A stretch of 64,000 bases of DNA. Origin: Limnoperna fortunei. Its lineage: Eukaryota > Mollusca > Bivalvia > Mytilida > Modiolidae. Position 1 is the stretch's first letter; each line of letters opens with the position of its first letter. The notes below the pieces were generated by a model, which saw only the letters and a list, made by a program, of their open reading frames with translations, did not search any database and had not been told where the DNA came from. The stretch covers positions 59,896,648-59,960,647 of the forward strand of contig OX104115.1 of assembly GCA_944474755.1 (NCBI GenBank), given 5' to 3'. The translations under genes and the position numbers were made by a program. Below are positions 12,308-27,300 of the stretch, piece after piece.

Positions 12308-15300
12308 CTATAACAAGAAAGACATATAATTAATGCATGATTTATATAGGAATAAAAGCAATTTTGAAGGAATTCATTAGTTTATGAACAAGACCAACTT
12401 ACTAATAAATTAAAAGAAATCTGAAGTCTGTGAGTGTGTTAGAAAGTTTGCTAGACATACATTTTGATGTCATTTCCACTGATTAAAAGAACTCACATGG
12501 GATTTACATGAATTTATTTAACAGTGGAATCTCGGTACTCAACACTGTCAATATAATTACTAGTGGTATCTGTTGGTAACTGTGTAATACAATATGTGTA
12601 TCATGCTACATAAATTGAATTGTGTAATCAAACATGAGGATACTTATTGTCATATTAATAATTTTGTTGGAATGTCTTATTTGGTGTATTGTGTAACCTT
12701 AATGCTGTATTTTCTTTTTGGAATAAAGAAATAATGTCACTTCCTGCAATTTTGGAACTAAGTAATGTGTTGTTGGAAAGTTTGAGTGCCCAGAGAGACC
12801 TGCGTATTATATTATGTTGCTGGTCTAGTTAACCTTTTTAAATGTTATATTTTTTAGTATTACCTGGGAACTGCAAAGTAACTCAAATCCATTCTCTAAC
12901 CTACACATTTCAAATTCAAATTCTATGAAAAAAATATACTTCTGTATCGGACAAAGTAAGGAATGTTTCAAACAAGATATGAGGGGGAGCAAAAAGCCCT
13001 CTTTGTATGCCTATACTGTTTTTGGAATCGTTCACTTCAAGTTCTTGAAAAATTTGCTGCAATACTCATCACCTGGAGAAAATACTTACACATGCCTTCA
13101 AAGACCTCTCCCCTACTACCCAAATCACACTTTTCTGGAACATCCCTAAACATGTTTTTTAAAATGTCAAACTAAAACTTAATTCTACCCACCATTAAAC
13201 TCCTGATCCAAATCTCTCTCTTCCATCATTAGTTCTTCATCTGTGTAGTCTGGCTGCTGTTGGACTTTTTTCTGAGCTGCCAAGTGGGCATGGAATACTT
13301 CCCTAGCTTGGTTAATGGCATCTTCCTCAGCTCCTGAAATAAAGTAAAGTGTCACAAGTATGTAATATGTAATGTGTGTTTTATTAGAATGGGGTTTAAT
13401 GCCACTTTCAGCATTTTTTCAGCTATATCATGACATCCAGTTAAAGTTTGAAACATACACTTTGGAAAGTCCTATTCTGGTCTTGTGACATCTATTTGAC
13501 TTCTGTTCTAGTTTTAGAAAAAAAAAGACTGACTAACAGAATGGGCTTTAGTGCCACTTTCATTAATTTTTCAGTCAACTATATGATGGCCACCAGTTTC
13601 ATTTTCTAAGAAAGTCAGACCAGTCTTCTTTCTATTTGAGTTTGTGAATTAATGCACTGCAGTATAAATTTGCCTCCATGGTGATTAGCTGTGGTGGTGA
13701 GTTATCTCATGCATTTTTTTTTCTCGTACCAACTTTTACCACAAGTATAGTGTAAATTAAATTCCGGCTAAAAAAAACCACTTATACGGTACCTCCATCC
13801 TTTTAAGTTGAGACTTTACGACACCACTTTCTACTTACCATGCTCTATAGCTGCCTTGAGTGCAGCCTCTGGGTGTGTAGATCCATAGGGATTCCTAATC
13901 AATCTCCTCCTTCTCCTTGAGTCATCCTCCCACACATCTAATTTCCAAAAGTCTAATGGTCTAAAAATATAAATTGTATTTTATATACATCTGAGTTTCT
14001 ACAAAACATTAATAAAACAATCTAACAGAATTACTACTTGTAAAAACATATCAAACAGCTGGCATGAATTTCAAATCTACATGTCATGTTAAGACTGAAT
14101 GCCACAAGTTCAGTCTTCCTTAATTATGCCTGACCACAGTATTTGGAGTGTGTTTCACAAAATGTTGTACGTGTAAAAAACATTGTAAGTGCAGACATCA
14201 CAATGCAATTTTCTTTGATCTTATGATAGATTTTACGCTTAAGACTTTTTGTGCAAACCACTGCAGTTGTAAATTTAGCTGCAGTCAGGCAAAGTTTTAA
14301 AACTGTCTGACCAAATAACTGGCACAAAAATCTTCAAGCGTTCTTCAAATTGCATGTGGCCAGCAAAAAGTTGTTTGGACATTCAAATTCTTTATATATG
14401 CCTGACCAAATGTCAGGCAGATATTTTAAAAACTTTGGTAGGTCTGTGTGTTCTGTATATAAGACTTAGAAAATACTGTAAATTAAGAAATTTTTGCGAT
14501 GCATTTATTATTGCGAATAATGCAATCGTTCTGTGATCGCAATAATTAAACCTCACAATTATACTTTCGTTTAACAGTTGAAAAAATTAGTCAACCTAGC
14601 GTGCATACATAAACCATCTGTGAAGCCCTACCATAGCCATTTAATTTGAATATGATTATAAATTTTACACAACAAAATTGTTTTTTCTTTGATGTAAACA
14701 AATAACCGTTTTAGTACCCATGCTGAACCTCAATATGCAAAACAAATCATTTCATTATTAAAGACGCGTGACAAATGTTTCTGATCTTCAAAAGTGGTTA
14801 ATCATTTTACAAAATGAAATGTGTATTCTGTTTGGTGTAGATTATTTATTTACAGACTACAAACATTTTATCAAAAAATAACAATTGCTGAGTAATAATT
14901 ACATTTTTTGCTACCTCAGCAGATAGCAAAAATAGGAAGTCACATATTTTTAGGGGTTCCCGAATCACAATAATAAATCCACGCATTAAATTCCAAATTT
15001 ACAGTATTCATCAATTTTTTTGGGGCAAAAAATTGTTGCAGTATCTTATTTAAAGGAATAAACAGTCAAACACATCAATTACTGATCAGTATCCAAGGAT
15101 AACTTAGCTACCATTTACCAATCATATTTCTAGTTATATATATATAACTTACTTTTCACGAGGATCTCCCCAAGCTCCATGTTTATTGGTTAGTATATAT
15201 AGTATCTTGTCTTTCAGTTTAATGGCTATTTGGTGATCCCTTCTCTTGGCAGACTTGATCAGATGATCACAGAGTTTTTCTTCCTCTTTTCTGTCTAACA

Positions 15301-18300
15301 TTGTCTGTGCACAAAGTGACTACAATGTAAAGAACACTTAGTCCACCTTTTGTTTACAATACAATAATTATTTGTTATCGGTTTTCATATTTCAATACAT
15401 GATTGTTTTTTTTTAAAGGTGTTTAACACCACTTTCAGCAATTTTGCAGCTATATCATGGCATCCAGTTTTTATTAGGGAGGAAGCCAGAGTAACCACAG
15501 AAAACCCCTGACATGTGTAGGAAAACTGGCAAACCTTGTCAATTAGGATTGGAGTCGAGGGCAGCCTGCCCACAGTGAGACACAAACCAGCAACCTCAGT
15601 GTTGATAGACCACGTGATCAACAGGAGATAAACTACCTTTACAACTCAGCCACCGAGTCCCCAGCTCAGGAAGAGCTAAATACTCAATGGTCATAAAACA
15701 TCCATCAATTAATCGATATCCCACAAAGCAGAAGTATCCTATCAGTATACCTCAAACTCAGCATGTTTCTGTACATCTTCAGCTCTCATTCTATTTAATA
15801 TAAACTCGGCTTCATTGGCTACTCTTACTATGTGGTCTCTGGTAGCATGAGCTAATAATCTACAATTAAAAACAACTGCATGTGTGAAAAAAGAACATAC
15901 TATGTTGTCCCCAGTAACATGAGCTAAATAATCTACAATTAAAAACTGCATCTGTGAAAAAGAACACATACCAATAATTTAACTTTCACTGATTCATTGA
16001 AATTATTTTTACATTCCAGAAACAAATATTATGTTTTATGCTAAGGCTTTTTCACAAAAAAGTACATAGAATGGAAAGGGGGGGGGGGGGGTGGTGGTCA
16101 AAAGCCAGTGATATTTGAGGTACAATCCCCATGTTTTTGAATGGCATTATCATACACAAACTTTTTATTCCTCCGACTACAAAATAATTCCTTGTTCTGT
16201 GCAATCAAGTTCTTTTTTTCCTGGAAAAGCCCATGGTAGGATTTTTAATGAACGAATATTTTACATAGATATTAGAAATAAACACAACCCCATAAATATA
16301 TGAGCTCTTGAAAATTTTACAAACAAAAAATGTCATTTAGGATTTCTGCAGAAAGACACTAAAAAATTAGACACACCATTCTACAATACAACATTATGCC
16401 AATCCAACCTTGTATTGTTGCCAGAGCTGACATAAAAAACACCAACTAATTAAAAATTTAACTTTAGAACAATGTGTACAAGAATAATTTATTCATTTTA
16501 TTTAGGTCTGGATGTGGAACTGTGAATACAGTTGATAAATCAATTTAAAAGACTATGCTGTTTTGCATTTATGAGAATATGCATTAATCCAGTTTAAAAA
16601 ATATGAAGACTTACCTCCCTTCATTGACTAGTTCAATAAAGGCAAGCCCGGCATGTTTCTGTAGGGAATTTTGCCATTCTTGTGAACATAACAACATGAC
16701 AAGTTCAACAACTGAAGTACTCTGTTTTAATGTGACTAGACCTGAAATGAAGTATTTTCAATATTTAGTTTAATTACAATCTGAACAACGACTGCTGCAA
16801 TAACACAGATTATCCTATCAGGAACTACTAATCCTATTAAACAGGAACCCAGTCTGGCCAATGTCATTTTTCAGCAAAGTAAAAAAAATCAATTCAGATA
16901 CCCAGCCTGTCCAATGTCATTTTTCGGCACTGTCTATCTTTACCTACCATACAATACTTCTTTCCCCCCACCCCTCCCACCCCACAAAACATGTTTCTTC
17001 TTGTTTTTGTCTCTCGAAATATACAGAATTAACAACACACCTTTTAAATCTTTTTGTATGACCTATATAGAGAAGTAAAAACCTCACTGTGCAAAGGATG
17101 ATGTCGTTTTTTTTAAACTCTTATGAAAAGTCATTGCATTATCCATGCATACCTTCCAAAATTAGTTTACACTTACCTCCAATTAACAGTTCTTGTCCAT
17201 GGGAACCAATTAATGTTTTCGACAAAAATGGAGCAAAATCAACAAAAATTTCTCTTAATAAAGGAGCAACAGATCCTAAGGCCTTCTCCAGCCTCTCTGT
17301 GAGTGAACCACCTTCTCCAGGCATGGGAAGGTTTTCTACAGGTCCTGGAATCTTACTGCGACTCAGTTGTAATCTCAGACTTGGCCGGTTCCTGACTAGT
17401 TTATCATCACTGTGACTGCCTGCAGATATAGCTGAAATGGGTTGTGTGGGCGGTAAGCCTGTTCCATCCCATTCCAACTCGGGTTCCTGTTCCGCTGACG
17501 TGACTGACGTATCATTAACAGAGGTATCATGATCTTCTACACCTAGACAACAGGTAAAATCTCTTTTCACAAGACCTTTCAAAAACTAACCACACATTGG
17601 TCTTTAGAAAATTTATGAATAACACAAAACACTTAACTGTTTTACCACTGTATAAACAAATTTTAAACGACAATATTTAAAAAAACAGATAAAAATTTCA
17701 TTTAATGTTTACCAAGCCTAGAATACCCACTGAAGAGAAATTATCCATTTTAAAGATTTAACTGCATAGAACACCAATACAAGTTGTAGAAAACAAATCA
17801 GTAATTTAAAAAAAATTAAAAAGCTGGTGTAAATTTGAAAATAAACCTTTAGATGAAAAACATCTTTTTAAAAATTTTTACCCAATTATTTAAGCATTTA
17901 TTATCTTATTTACATAATTTCTTCTTGCATTGTAAAAGTATTTTATTTATTGGGTATTAATTTATCTTATTGTATGACTGTAAATAACTTAGATTTTCAT
18001 TGGTTCAAAGGGTATTTTACATATTATTGCAAAATATGATAATCACCGCGCAATTATGCATGCGAGGTGATCATTACTTGTGTAAGCTTCAACGTGTACC
18101 TAAATATGGTATCAGGTAAAATCCGTACATTTTTTGGAAATAGATGTAAGCTTCAATTGTTATTGTTAAATTGTTCACCGCGCAATTATGCACGTGAGGT
18201 GTTCATTACTTGTGTAAGCTTCAACGTGTACCTAAATATAGTATCAGGGAAAAATTGTAAATTTTTTTGAAATATGTATAAGCTTCAATTGTTATTGTTC

Positions 18301-21300
18301 AATCGTTCACCGCCCAATTATGCACGTGAGGTGTTCATTACTTGTGTAAGCTTCAACATGTACCTAAATATAGTATCAAGGAAAATCGATACATTTTTTG
18401 TAAATATGTGTAAGCTTTTGATAAAATAACTTTAAATAAAAAAAAAATGTTTTTGTTATATGTGTCATATGATAAAACAATTGATAACTTTAGATTTCAG
18501 TTAAAAGAATGATTTATCAACCCTCGAGATCTATAATCACCTCGGCCAATGGCCTCGGTAATTATTTGATTGATAAATCATGATATTAACCTCATCTAAA
18601 GTCCTTAATTGTCTAATGTTGATGAAAAATTTAATAAACGTAACAAACATAATTCCAACAAAGAATTTTACTGAAGTCTGGAAATCTCAGATTTTTAAAA
18701 AATACGTAGATGTTTAAAATTGTAAAAAAAATGTAACCTCACATTCAATACTGATTTCATCTGATCGTGTTAATTTCAGTACTATTCAATATATGTCAAT
18801 GTTTAGCTATCTTGACTGTTACAACATAATCAATTTTTAATGTTAATTACTACCATACCATTTTCTTTGACATCATTTTGATCGTCATCTGTTTGTCCTC
18901 CCTCAGCCGTGCCCATTTCCTTCTCCTCGTCATCTTGTTCCTTATCTGTAACATCTGGTGGCTCAACTGAATCATTACTTTGGTCATTACTTCTTGGAGA
19001 CTCTGTTTCATCATCTGTAAAAATAGATATGATTTTATTAAAATCTCATCTAATGATGTAAAGGTATTTTTTTGTTTCGAATGTTTCTTGAAATGTAAGC
19101 AATAATGATTTTTGAGGTAATTCTTCATAAACAGAAATTTTGGCAGTAAAATTAGGCAATTGAATAGAAAGTTTTAACACTCATACTATTTCATGAAAAT
19201 TTTTTTGTGTGTGATGTATATCTGTAATTCTCATGTTATATGGCTGTTTGTGATGTATATCTGTAATTCTCATATTATATGGCTGTTTGTGATGTATGTC
19301 TGTAATTCTCATGTTATATGGCTGTTTGTGATGTATATTTGTAATTCTCATATTATATGGCTGTTTGTGATGTATGTCTGTAATTCTCATGTTATATGGC
19401 TGTTTGTGATGTATATCTGTAATTCTCATGTTATATGGCTGTTTGTGATGTATATCTGTAATTCTCATATTATATGGCTGTTTGTGATGTATATCTGTAA
19501 TTCTCATGTTATATGGCTGTTTGTGATGTATATCTGTAATTCTCATGTTATATGGCTGTTTGTGATGTATATCTGTAATTCTCATGTTATATGGCTGTTT
19601 GTGATGTATGTCTGTAATTCCCATGTTATATGGCTGTTTGTGATGTATATCTGTAATTCTCAAGTCATATGGCTGTTTGTGATGTATATCTGTAATTCTC
19701 ATGTTATATGGCTGTTTGTGATGTATATCTGTAATTCTCATGTTATATGGCTGTTTGTGATGTATGTCTGTAATTCTCATGTTATATGGCTGTTTGTGAT
19801 GTATATCTGTAATTCTCATATTATATGGCTGTTTGTGATGTATATCTGTAATTCTCATGTTATATGGCTGTTTGTGATGTATGTCTGTAATTCTCATGTT
19901 ATATGGCTGTTTGTGATGTATGTCTGTAATTCTCATATTATATGGCTGTTTGTGATGTATATCTGTAATTCTCATGTTATATGGCTGTTTGTGATGTATC
20001 TGTAATTCTCATGTTATATGGCTGTTTGTGATGTGTCTGTAATTCTCATATTATATGGCTGTTTGTGATGTATGTCTGTAATTCTCATGTTATATGGCTG
20101 TTTGCGATGTATATCTGTAATTCTCATGTTATATGGCTGTTTGTGATGTATATCTGTAATTCTCATATTATATGGCTGTTTGTGATGTATATCTGTAATT
20201 CTCATGTTATATGGCTGTTTGTGATGTATATCTGTAATTCTCATATTATATGGCTGTTTGTGATGTATATCTGTAATTCTCATGTTATATGGCTGTTTGT
20301 GATGTATATCTGTAATTCTCATGTTATATGGCTGTTTGTGATGTATATCTGTAATTCTCATATTATATGGCTGTTTGTGATGTATATCTGTAATTCTCAT
20401 GTTATATGGCTGTTTGTGATGTATATCTGTAATTCTCATGTTATATGGCTGTTTGTGATGTATGTCTGTAATTCTCATGTTATATGGCTGTTTGTGATGT
20501 ATATCTGTAATTCTCATGTTATATGGCTGTTTGTGATGTATATCTGTAATTCTCATGTTATATGGCTGTTTGTGATGTATATCTGTAATTCTCATGTTAT
20601 ATGGCTGTTTGTGATGTATATCTCTAATTCTCATATTATATGGCTGTTTTATCATATTCCCATATGATTGTTCATGTGATATCACACACTTGAGGATGTG
20701 ATATGAAAATGTGATAAAAAATTTGCTCGTCTGATTGGATCACTGTCCATTGAGTATCACTTCTAATGCATTATGATTGGTTGGGTTGAGGTAGCTGTGA
20801 CGTTGCAAAGTTTTTCATCCATGACCACTGTTCATGTGATAAGGGAATACAAGAAAACTTTTGTGTGCGCATGCATAGTGTCAATTTACACTTTTACAGA
20901 AATTATCCTTACAGAATCATAAGAGATTGCTTTCATAACTCATTAAGAGTTTAAAATCACTTCATATCAACTCTCTTTATGTTATTTTATTGCAGCTCGC
21001 TTGTTATAATATTGAAATTACATAAAGAGAGTTGATATTTTGTACTTTTCAGCTCTCACGTATTATGAAATCTATAGTTTTGAACAGAAAAAAACTCAAC
21101 AGGTATACATTAGGAAAACAATATTTTGATAAATTTTTACAACAAACGTAAGTCAAGGTTCCAAAACAAATGTATTTGGCAAATGGTCTATTGCAGAAGT
21201 AGGTATATGGAAGTGTTGGAAGACACTTTTTTTTACACATAATGCAAACAATTTTTAATTATTATGTACTGTACTTCTGCAGGCAGTTTTTCAACACAAC

Positions 21301-24300
21301 CACTACCCATACAAAACATTTCAAGAGAGAAATCATAGCAAGCATCGCAGATGTGAGCAATATGGTTACATCATATTAAAGACTAAGTATGTGAATGAAA
21401 CACTTATTTATTTCATACCTGTGGTGGTATCATTGATATGTATATCAGCTTTTATTTTCATTTTGACATTAGTTTTTTCTTCTAAATTTGTTTCTGGTTC
21501 TGCCACAAATTGATCATGGGTTGTCTCCTCTTTATGAGCACCCTCTACTTCCTCTTCCTGTTCACTTTCTCCCTCACCTTCTTCTTCTTCCTCTTCGTCC
21601 TCATCCTCTTCCTCTTCCTCTTCATTCTCATCATCTAATGTCATAAATATTGAGTTTTTATTCAAATTTCTCATTACACATTATGAAACAGAAAACTTAC
21701 TTACTGGAACATGCTTATCATCCTTAAAATAATACATGGATAGCTTTTTCTAAAAAGCTAACCATCTCTTAGCTGCATTATCCATTTTATGGGTTTTATA
21801 AAAGTATCTGTTGTTTGTAATTTATATGTAGGATAGGTAAACAATGTACCTTTTAAGGACATTGTTTACGCTAAACTATTAACCAATGGTGCTTGAGAGA
21901 TTTAAATACCTGTCATCACTTCACACATGCTTTTAGAAAAATAATTAAACAAAAATTGACTCCCTGAACAAATGTTCAAAATGATTGAGTGGTAAAAATG
22001 TGTTGTTCTATTTGCATAAATATCAGAACGAAAATAAAGATATGAATAGAAAATATTTTTTTTTTCCCAAACAGCTTTACGTGAAATATAACATTACTAC
22101 ATAAAAATACAGATTACAATCCTGATTAAACCAAAGAATATAGTGAAATTTCAGTACACACGCTAGTGTAAACCAATGATACGACAAAAATATTTGTAGA
22201 TTTAGTGGACCACCCAATCAAGTAACAGATAGTCAACTCGGGCAACTGATCGTCATTATCCAAATTAAGTCATTTACATCCCAAGACTCTATCATATCCA
22301 AGTTTGGCATGTCTTATCTTATCAATAACATTCAAGGACTTGTAAGTAAAATTATGCATTTAGGCCATCGTTTGCAAACAGTTTGTCAGCCATTTTTAAC
22401 CTGTGTAGGTAGGACGCAAGAATTCTCAAAAGACACATTTCTTAGAAAAAACAGGCATCCTTAAATTTACATAGACATATTTTATAGAGGAAAAGGTGAA
22501 CCAACACTGTGTAAGTTGACCTTCAGTTAACACTCCTAAGACATATTTTGTAGAAGTAAAATGCTAAATTAGAAAAAAATTACAAAAAAAATCTAGAAAT
22601 TTAAAAAATATACAGGGAAATATCTGACAATATTTATACTTAAAATGTTAAAATAAGAAATAATGAATTTTTATTACCTAATAGTTTCACAACAGGTAAA
22701 GTTAGCTAAATAAAGAACACCTTAATGCAAGCATGCACAAATAAGCAACAAAAATCTCCATATATAGGTACAACAATTAACAACAGTGTTTATCTATTTT
22801 AAATAAACAAACCTTTTACTTATTGTGTTTAAAATTTACATCAAATTAACTAAATAAACGTAATTAAAACCAAAATTTAAACAAAGAAATAAAACAACCG
22901 ACACCAACATCTATCTGTATACCAAAATTTTTTTAAATGTACTGAAAGAATTAAATAAATAAATAAACAAACGCATAAAAATTAAAACTAGTTGAATCTG
23001 TGCAACAACATCAGACAACAGATTAAAACCTTGTAAATCTGTTTTATCTGAGTTTTCGTTGACACTATCAACTTCCTGTTCGGAAGCTTCCTTATCCACA
23101 GTTTCAATTGTCAAGTCACCAGCGGCCATACTGGCAAGAACACTACCGTCATCAATCAATTCAATGTTACTTTTAATGGATATACTAGATAAAGACAACG
23201 AAGCTTCCTTTGCTGGTGGGTCAAGGTCAACAGATGACCTTTTAAGGTCAGTTTTGCCAAGTAAGCCTGTTTTGGCAGTTTCTCCATTTGGTGAGTTAGT
23301 CAATAATGGTCTAATATTTTCAAGGAGTCCAGCAGCTATGAAATGTTAAGACAAAAAAAAATATTTCACTCACAACAAATTCATTTTTTAATAGAATCTG
23401 ACTTAAATTGCAGAAAAATTTAAGTCTATTACTTAACAAACCTAATATTAATTAATTCGTAAATATGTCATTTTCGAGCCATGAAACGCCTTAGTTAATA
23501 CCAACGACACATCTACCAGAGCTTTTTCAAGATAATGGTGGCGTTACATGTCTTTCAATATTGAATAATGTTTTATGTTAGTAATTTTCAACCGTTTCTC
23601 CAGAAAGTCAATTGTACCTTTCAGGACAGACTTTTGACTTAGCTTTGGAATGTCCAGCATCACTGATTAGTTTAAAAACAAAAAATTCTTTTGATTAAAT
23701 TTAGATTTAAAAGATCCAAAAAGCCAAAAAACCTCAGAACTGTACATTTTGTTTTTAAATTTAAGTTAAACTAGCATATGATGGACATTTATCAGATACA
23801 AAATTATATAAATAAGGTTTATTATCTATAACTCTTAAATGGAATTTCGGTAACTAAAATTAGCTTTAAAAGAACTCAATTATGAAGATTGTAACAGACA
23901 GGTGTCCTTGTAAATACATTTTACCTTTTTGAAACTACTGTGTACTGCAAGCACTTGCAAAGATGTGTAATTTTAATATATTAAAGTGTATGTGAAACCA
24001 GTATATAACTGTACAAAAATTATTCATGCAAACTTCGTTGTATAAGAGTAAACATGATGATTATATTTCAGTCTTTGTTTTGACATTCTGCCAATGACAA
24101 ATGAATGATGCAGATGTTAAACTGCAACAAAAAACACTGATTTTATTTATATGCAATGCCAAGACAACTAATAATATTTTACACTTTACCTGAATGTGAT
24201 GTAAATGACTGTCTGTGGGTACTAGAAGTGGGTGTGGCAGCAGGGCTGGGTGGCTCTAGAATGTCCCTGTACTTAGATACCATCAAAACTGAGGTGAAAT

Positions 24301-27300
24301 ATACAATAGCTAAGGCTAAGAATTGTGCTTGCTTTGTCTCCTCCTATAAATAAAAAATTCTGACTTGTAATAGGCTGCACAAATACTGAGCATGGATTAA
24401 ATTGACTAACATAAATATATCTTAAGTTGTGGTTTGTTAGAGCTACCTCACTTAATAACACTGGATGCTATGATGCAGCTGAAATTTGTTTAATGTGGTC
24501 TAAAACCCCATATAAAACAAAAACAAACTAGAGGCTCCCTGTAATCGCTCACCTGGAATCCAAATGACTTAAACTATATTAAAATTTTTGAAATTAACAG
24601 TTTCAGTCTAGTTGTTATAGCTTTTAAGTTACTGTGCAAAAACTAAACATTTCTTCAAAAAATTTGTTAAATACAATAACTCCTATAAGGTGCCATCGAC
24701 AATTTCTGAAAATTAAATGGTTTTTAGGCATTGTCCTTTAGGGTACTTTAGAAATTTACAGTTTTACTCTACTAATAGGTGCAATTTTGGACTAAGCAAT
24801 CATTTGTAGGGCTTCTATTGCTGATCATTTGTGCAATTTACAGTTTTAATCTAGCTACTATAGTTTTCAAGTTACAGGACAAAAATGGAAAATTTCATAA
24901 CAAAATTGTCATTTAAGGGCAATAACCCCTATAAGGAGTCATCTGACAATTTCAGACCTATTAAATGAATTGAAGGGCTTTTTTTGCTTTTCATTTTACA
25001 ATTTATTATTTCACTCTAGCTGTTATGGTTTTTAAGTTACAGGACAAAAACAGAAAATTTCATAAAAAATTGCAATTTAAGGGCAATAACTCCTATAAGG
25101 AGTCATCTGACAATTTCAGACCTAAATAGTAATTTGTAGGGCTTGTATTGCTGATCATTTTTGCTATTAACAGTTTCACTCTAGCTGTTACAGTTTTTAA
25201 GTTACAGGACAAAAACAGAAAATTTCATAAAAAATTGTCATTTATGGGCAATAACTTATTTAAGGAGTTGTCTGACAATTTCAGACCAATCAAGAGAATT
25301 GTAGGGTCTTTATTGCTGATCATTTGTGCAATTTACAGTTTCAATCTAGCTGCTATAGTTTTCAAGTTACAGGACAAAAGCGGAAAATTTCATAAAAAAT
25401 TGCCATTTAATGGCAATAACTCCTATAAGGAGTCATCTGACAATTTCAGACTAATACAGTGAATTGTAGGGCTTGTATTGTTGATCATTTTTGCTATTTA
25501 CAGTTTTACTCTAGCTGTTATAGTTTTAAAGTTACAGGACAAAAACGGAAAATTTCATAAAAAATTACCATTTAAGGGCATATAAGGAGTCATCTGACAA
25601 TTTCAGACCAATCAAGTGAATTGTAGGACTTTTATTGCTGATCATTTTTGCCATTTACAGTTTCACTCTACCTCGTATAGTTTTCAGGTTATATTGTAAA
25701 TACCAAAAATTTTGTCAAAAATCGTCAAAAAAGGGCAATAACTCCTACAAGACGCCAATACACAACTTCGCACTAATAGCAACTATTGTAGACCTTAATG
25801 TGCTGATCAATTTGAAGTAACGGTTTTCTCTATAGCTATTATAGTTTTTTAGATAATGATCAAAAACCTGTGTTGACCCCCATGTTCTATTTTTAGTAAC
25901 AGTGGTCATATTTGTCTGTTGATCAACACCCTGGGTACAAACTTGAAACTAGGAACCCTAAGGATGATTGTGGCCAAGTTTGAAAAAAATTGGCCCAGTG
26001 GTTTCAGAGGAGAAGATGTTTGAAAAAGTTTACGACGGACGACAGACGACGGACGACGGACGCCAAGTGATAGCAAAAGCTCAGGTGAGCTAAAAACTAT
26101 AATTTCTTAAATATAACACAAGTCCCTACTTTCTGTAAACAAGGAAACGTTTTCTTAATTTGTGATCACAGTATATGTGTGAAAATTACAACCAAAGGAA
26201 CAATTTTGACATGCAAACAAGATATACATGTATGTCTTTTACAAAGCTTCATTTAAAATTTTTTTTATCATACTGTCATGCACAAATGCAACCCTGCCTA
26301 ATATGATATATAATATCATGAGATAAGCAAACCATGCCCTTTCATAGGAAAACAGCACAATTTAGATTCAGGCCACAATTTTTGGTAAATGTTTATCAAT
26401 ACATGTATAATATACTATTTATAGACACATCCTTATATGTTAGAAAATGATGGCTTTTTTATATCCAGGCTTCAAATCTGTTGCAATGAAAAAGAGTAAT
26501 AAGAATGAAATCTGGGGCCTAGGTGACCTAAACAACAGAGAAGAATTCTTCCAAAGTCTAAGCTAGTTATTAGGAAAAATGTCAAAAGTAATTAATTATA
26601 ATTTTCTATGCTAGATGTACAGTCCATCTCATTATGACTCATCAATGGTGCTACAAACAAAACAGGATTTTTTTCACTCAACTGTCAAAATAATAATAAA
26701 AAATCAATCAAAGACAGAAATGGCAGGATTTTGTTAAACAGGAAGTAGGTGAAAGACGTTATGGGAGGCCATGGTGATGCTGCATACCAAATTTCAAGAG
26801 AATGTGATTAGTAGTTGCTGAGAAAACTGTTACGAAAATTTTTTCCTATTTTGATCTTTGAAACAGTCCAAGTCGGCTTGGTAAACAGGAAGTAGATAAC
26901 TGACTGACCTGGAAAGGGGAGGCACGGTACAACTCGTCATGCTAAAGCTGTGCACCAAATTTGAAATAGATCCCTTTAGTAGCAGCAGAGAAAACTGTTA
27001 CGAAAAGTTTTCCTAAAGCTGTGCACCAAATTTGAAATAGATCCCTTTAGTAGCAGCAGAGAAAACTGTTACGAAAAGTTTTCCTATTTTGACCTTTGAA
27101 ACAGTCCAAGTCGTCTTGGAAAACAGGAAGTAGATAACTTACTGACCTGGAAAGGGGAGGCACGGTACAACTCATCATGCTAAAGCTGCGCACCAAATTT
27201 GAAATCAATCCCTTTAGTAGAAGCCAAGAAAACTGTTACGAAAATTTTTCCTATTTTGACCTTTGAAACAGTCCAAGTCGGCTTGGAAAACAGGAAGTAG

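Noticed and set aside
16078..16091. G-run as a G-quadruplex regulatory site
   Set aside because: A single homopolymer run in an intron; no spaced G-tracts or conservation to support a role.
17089..17415. Plus-strand 108-codon open frame
   Set aside because: Antisense to exon v32.
19181..20685. Long open frames (200-270 codons) on both strands over the 39-bp repeats
   Set aside because: They exist only because the unit length is divisible by three and lacks stops. No start context, splice fit or domain.
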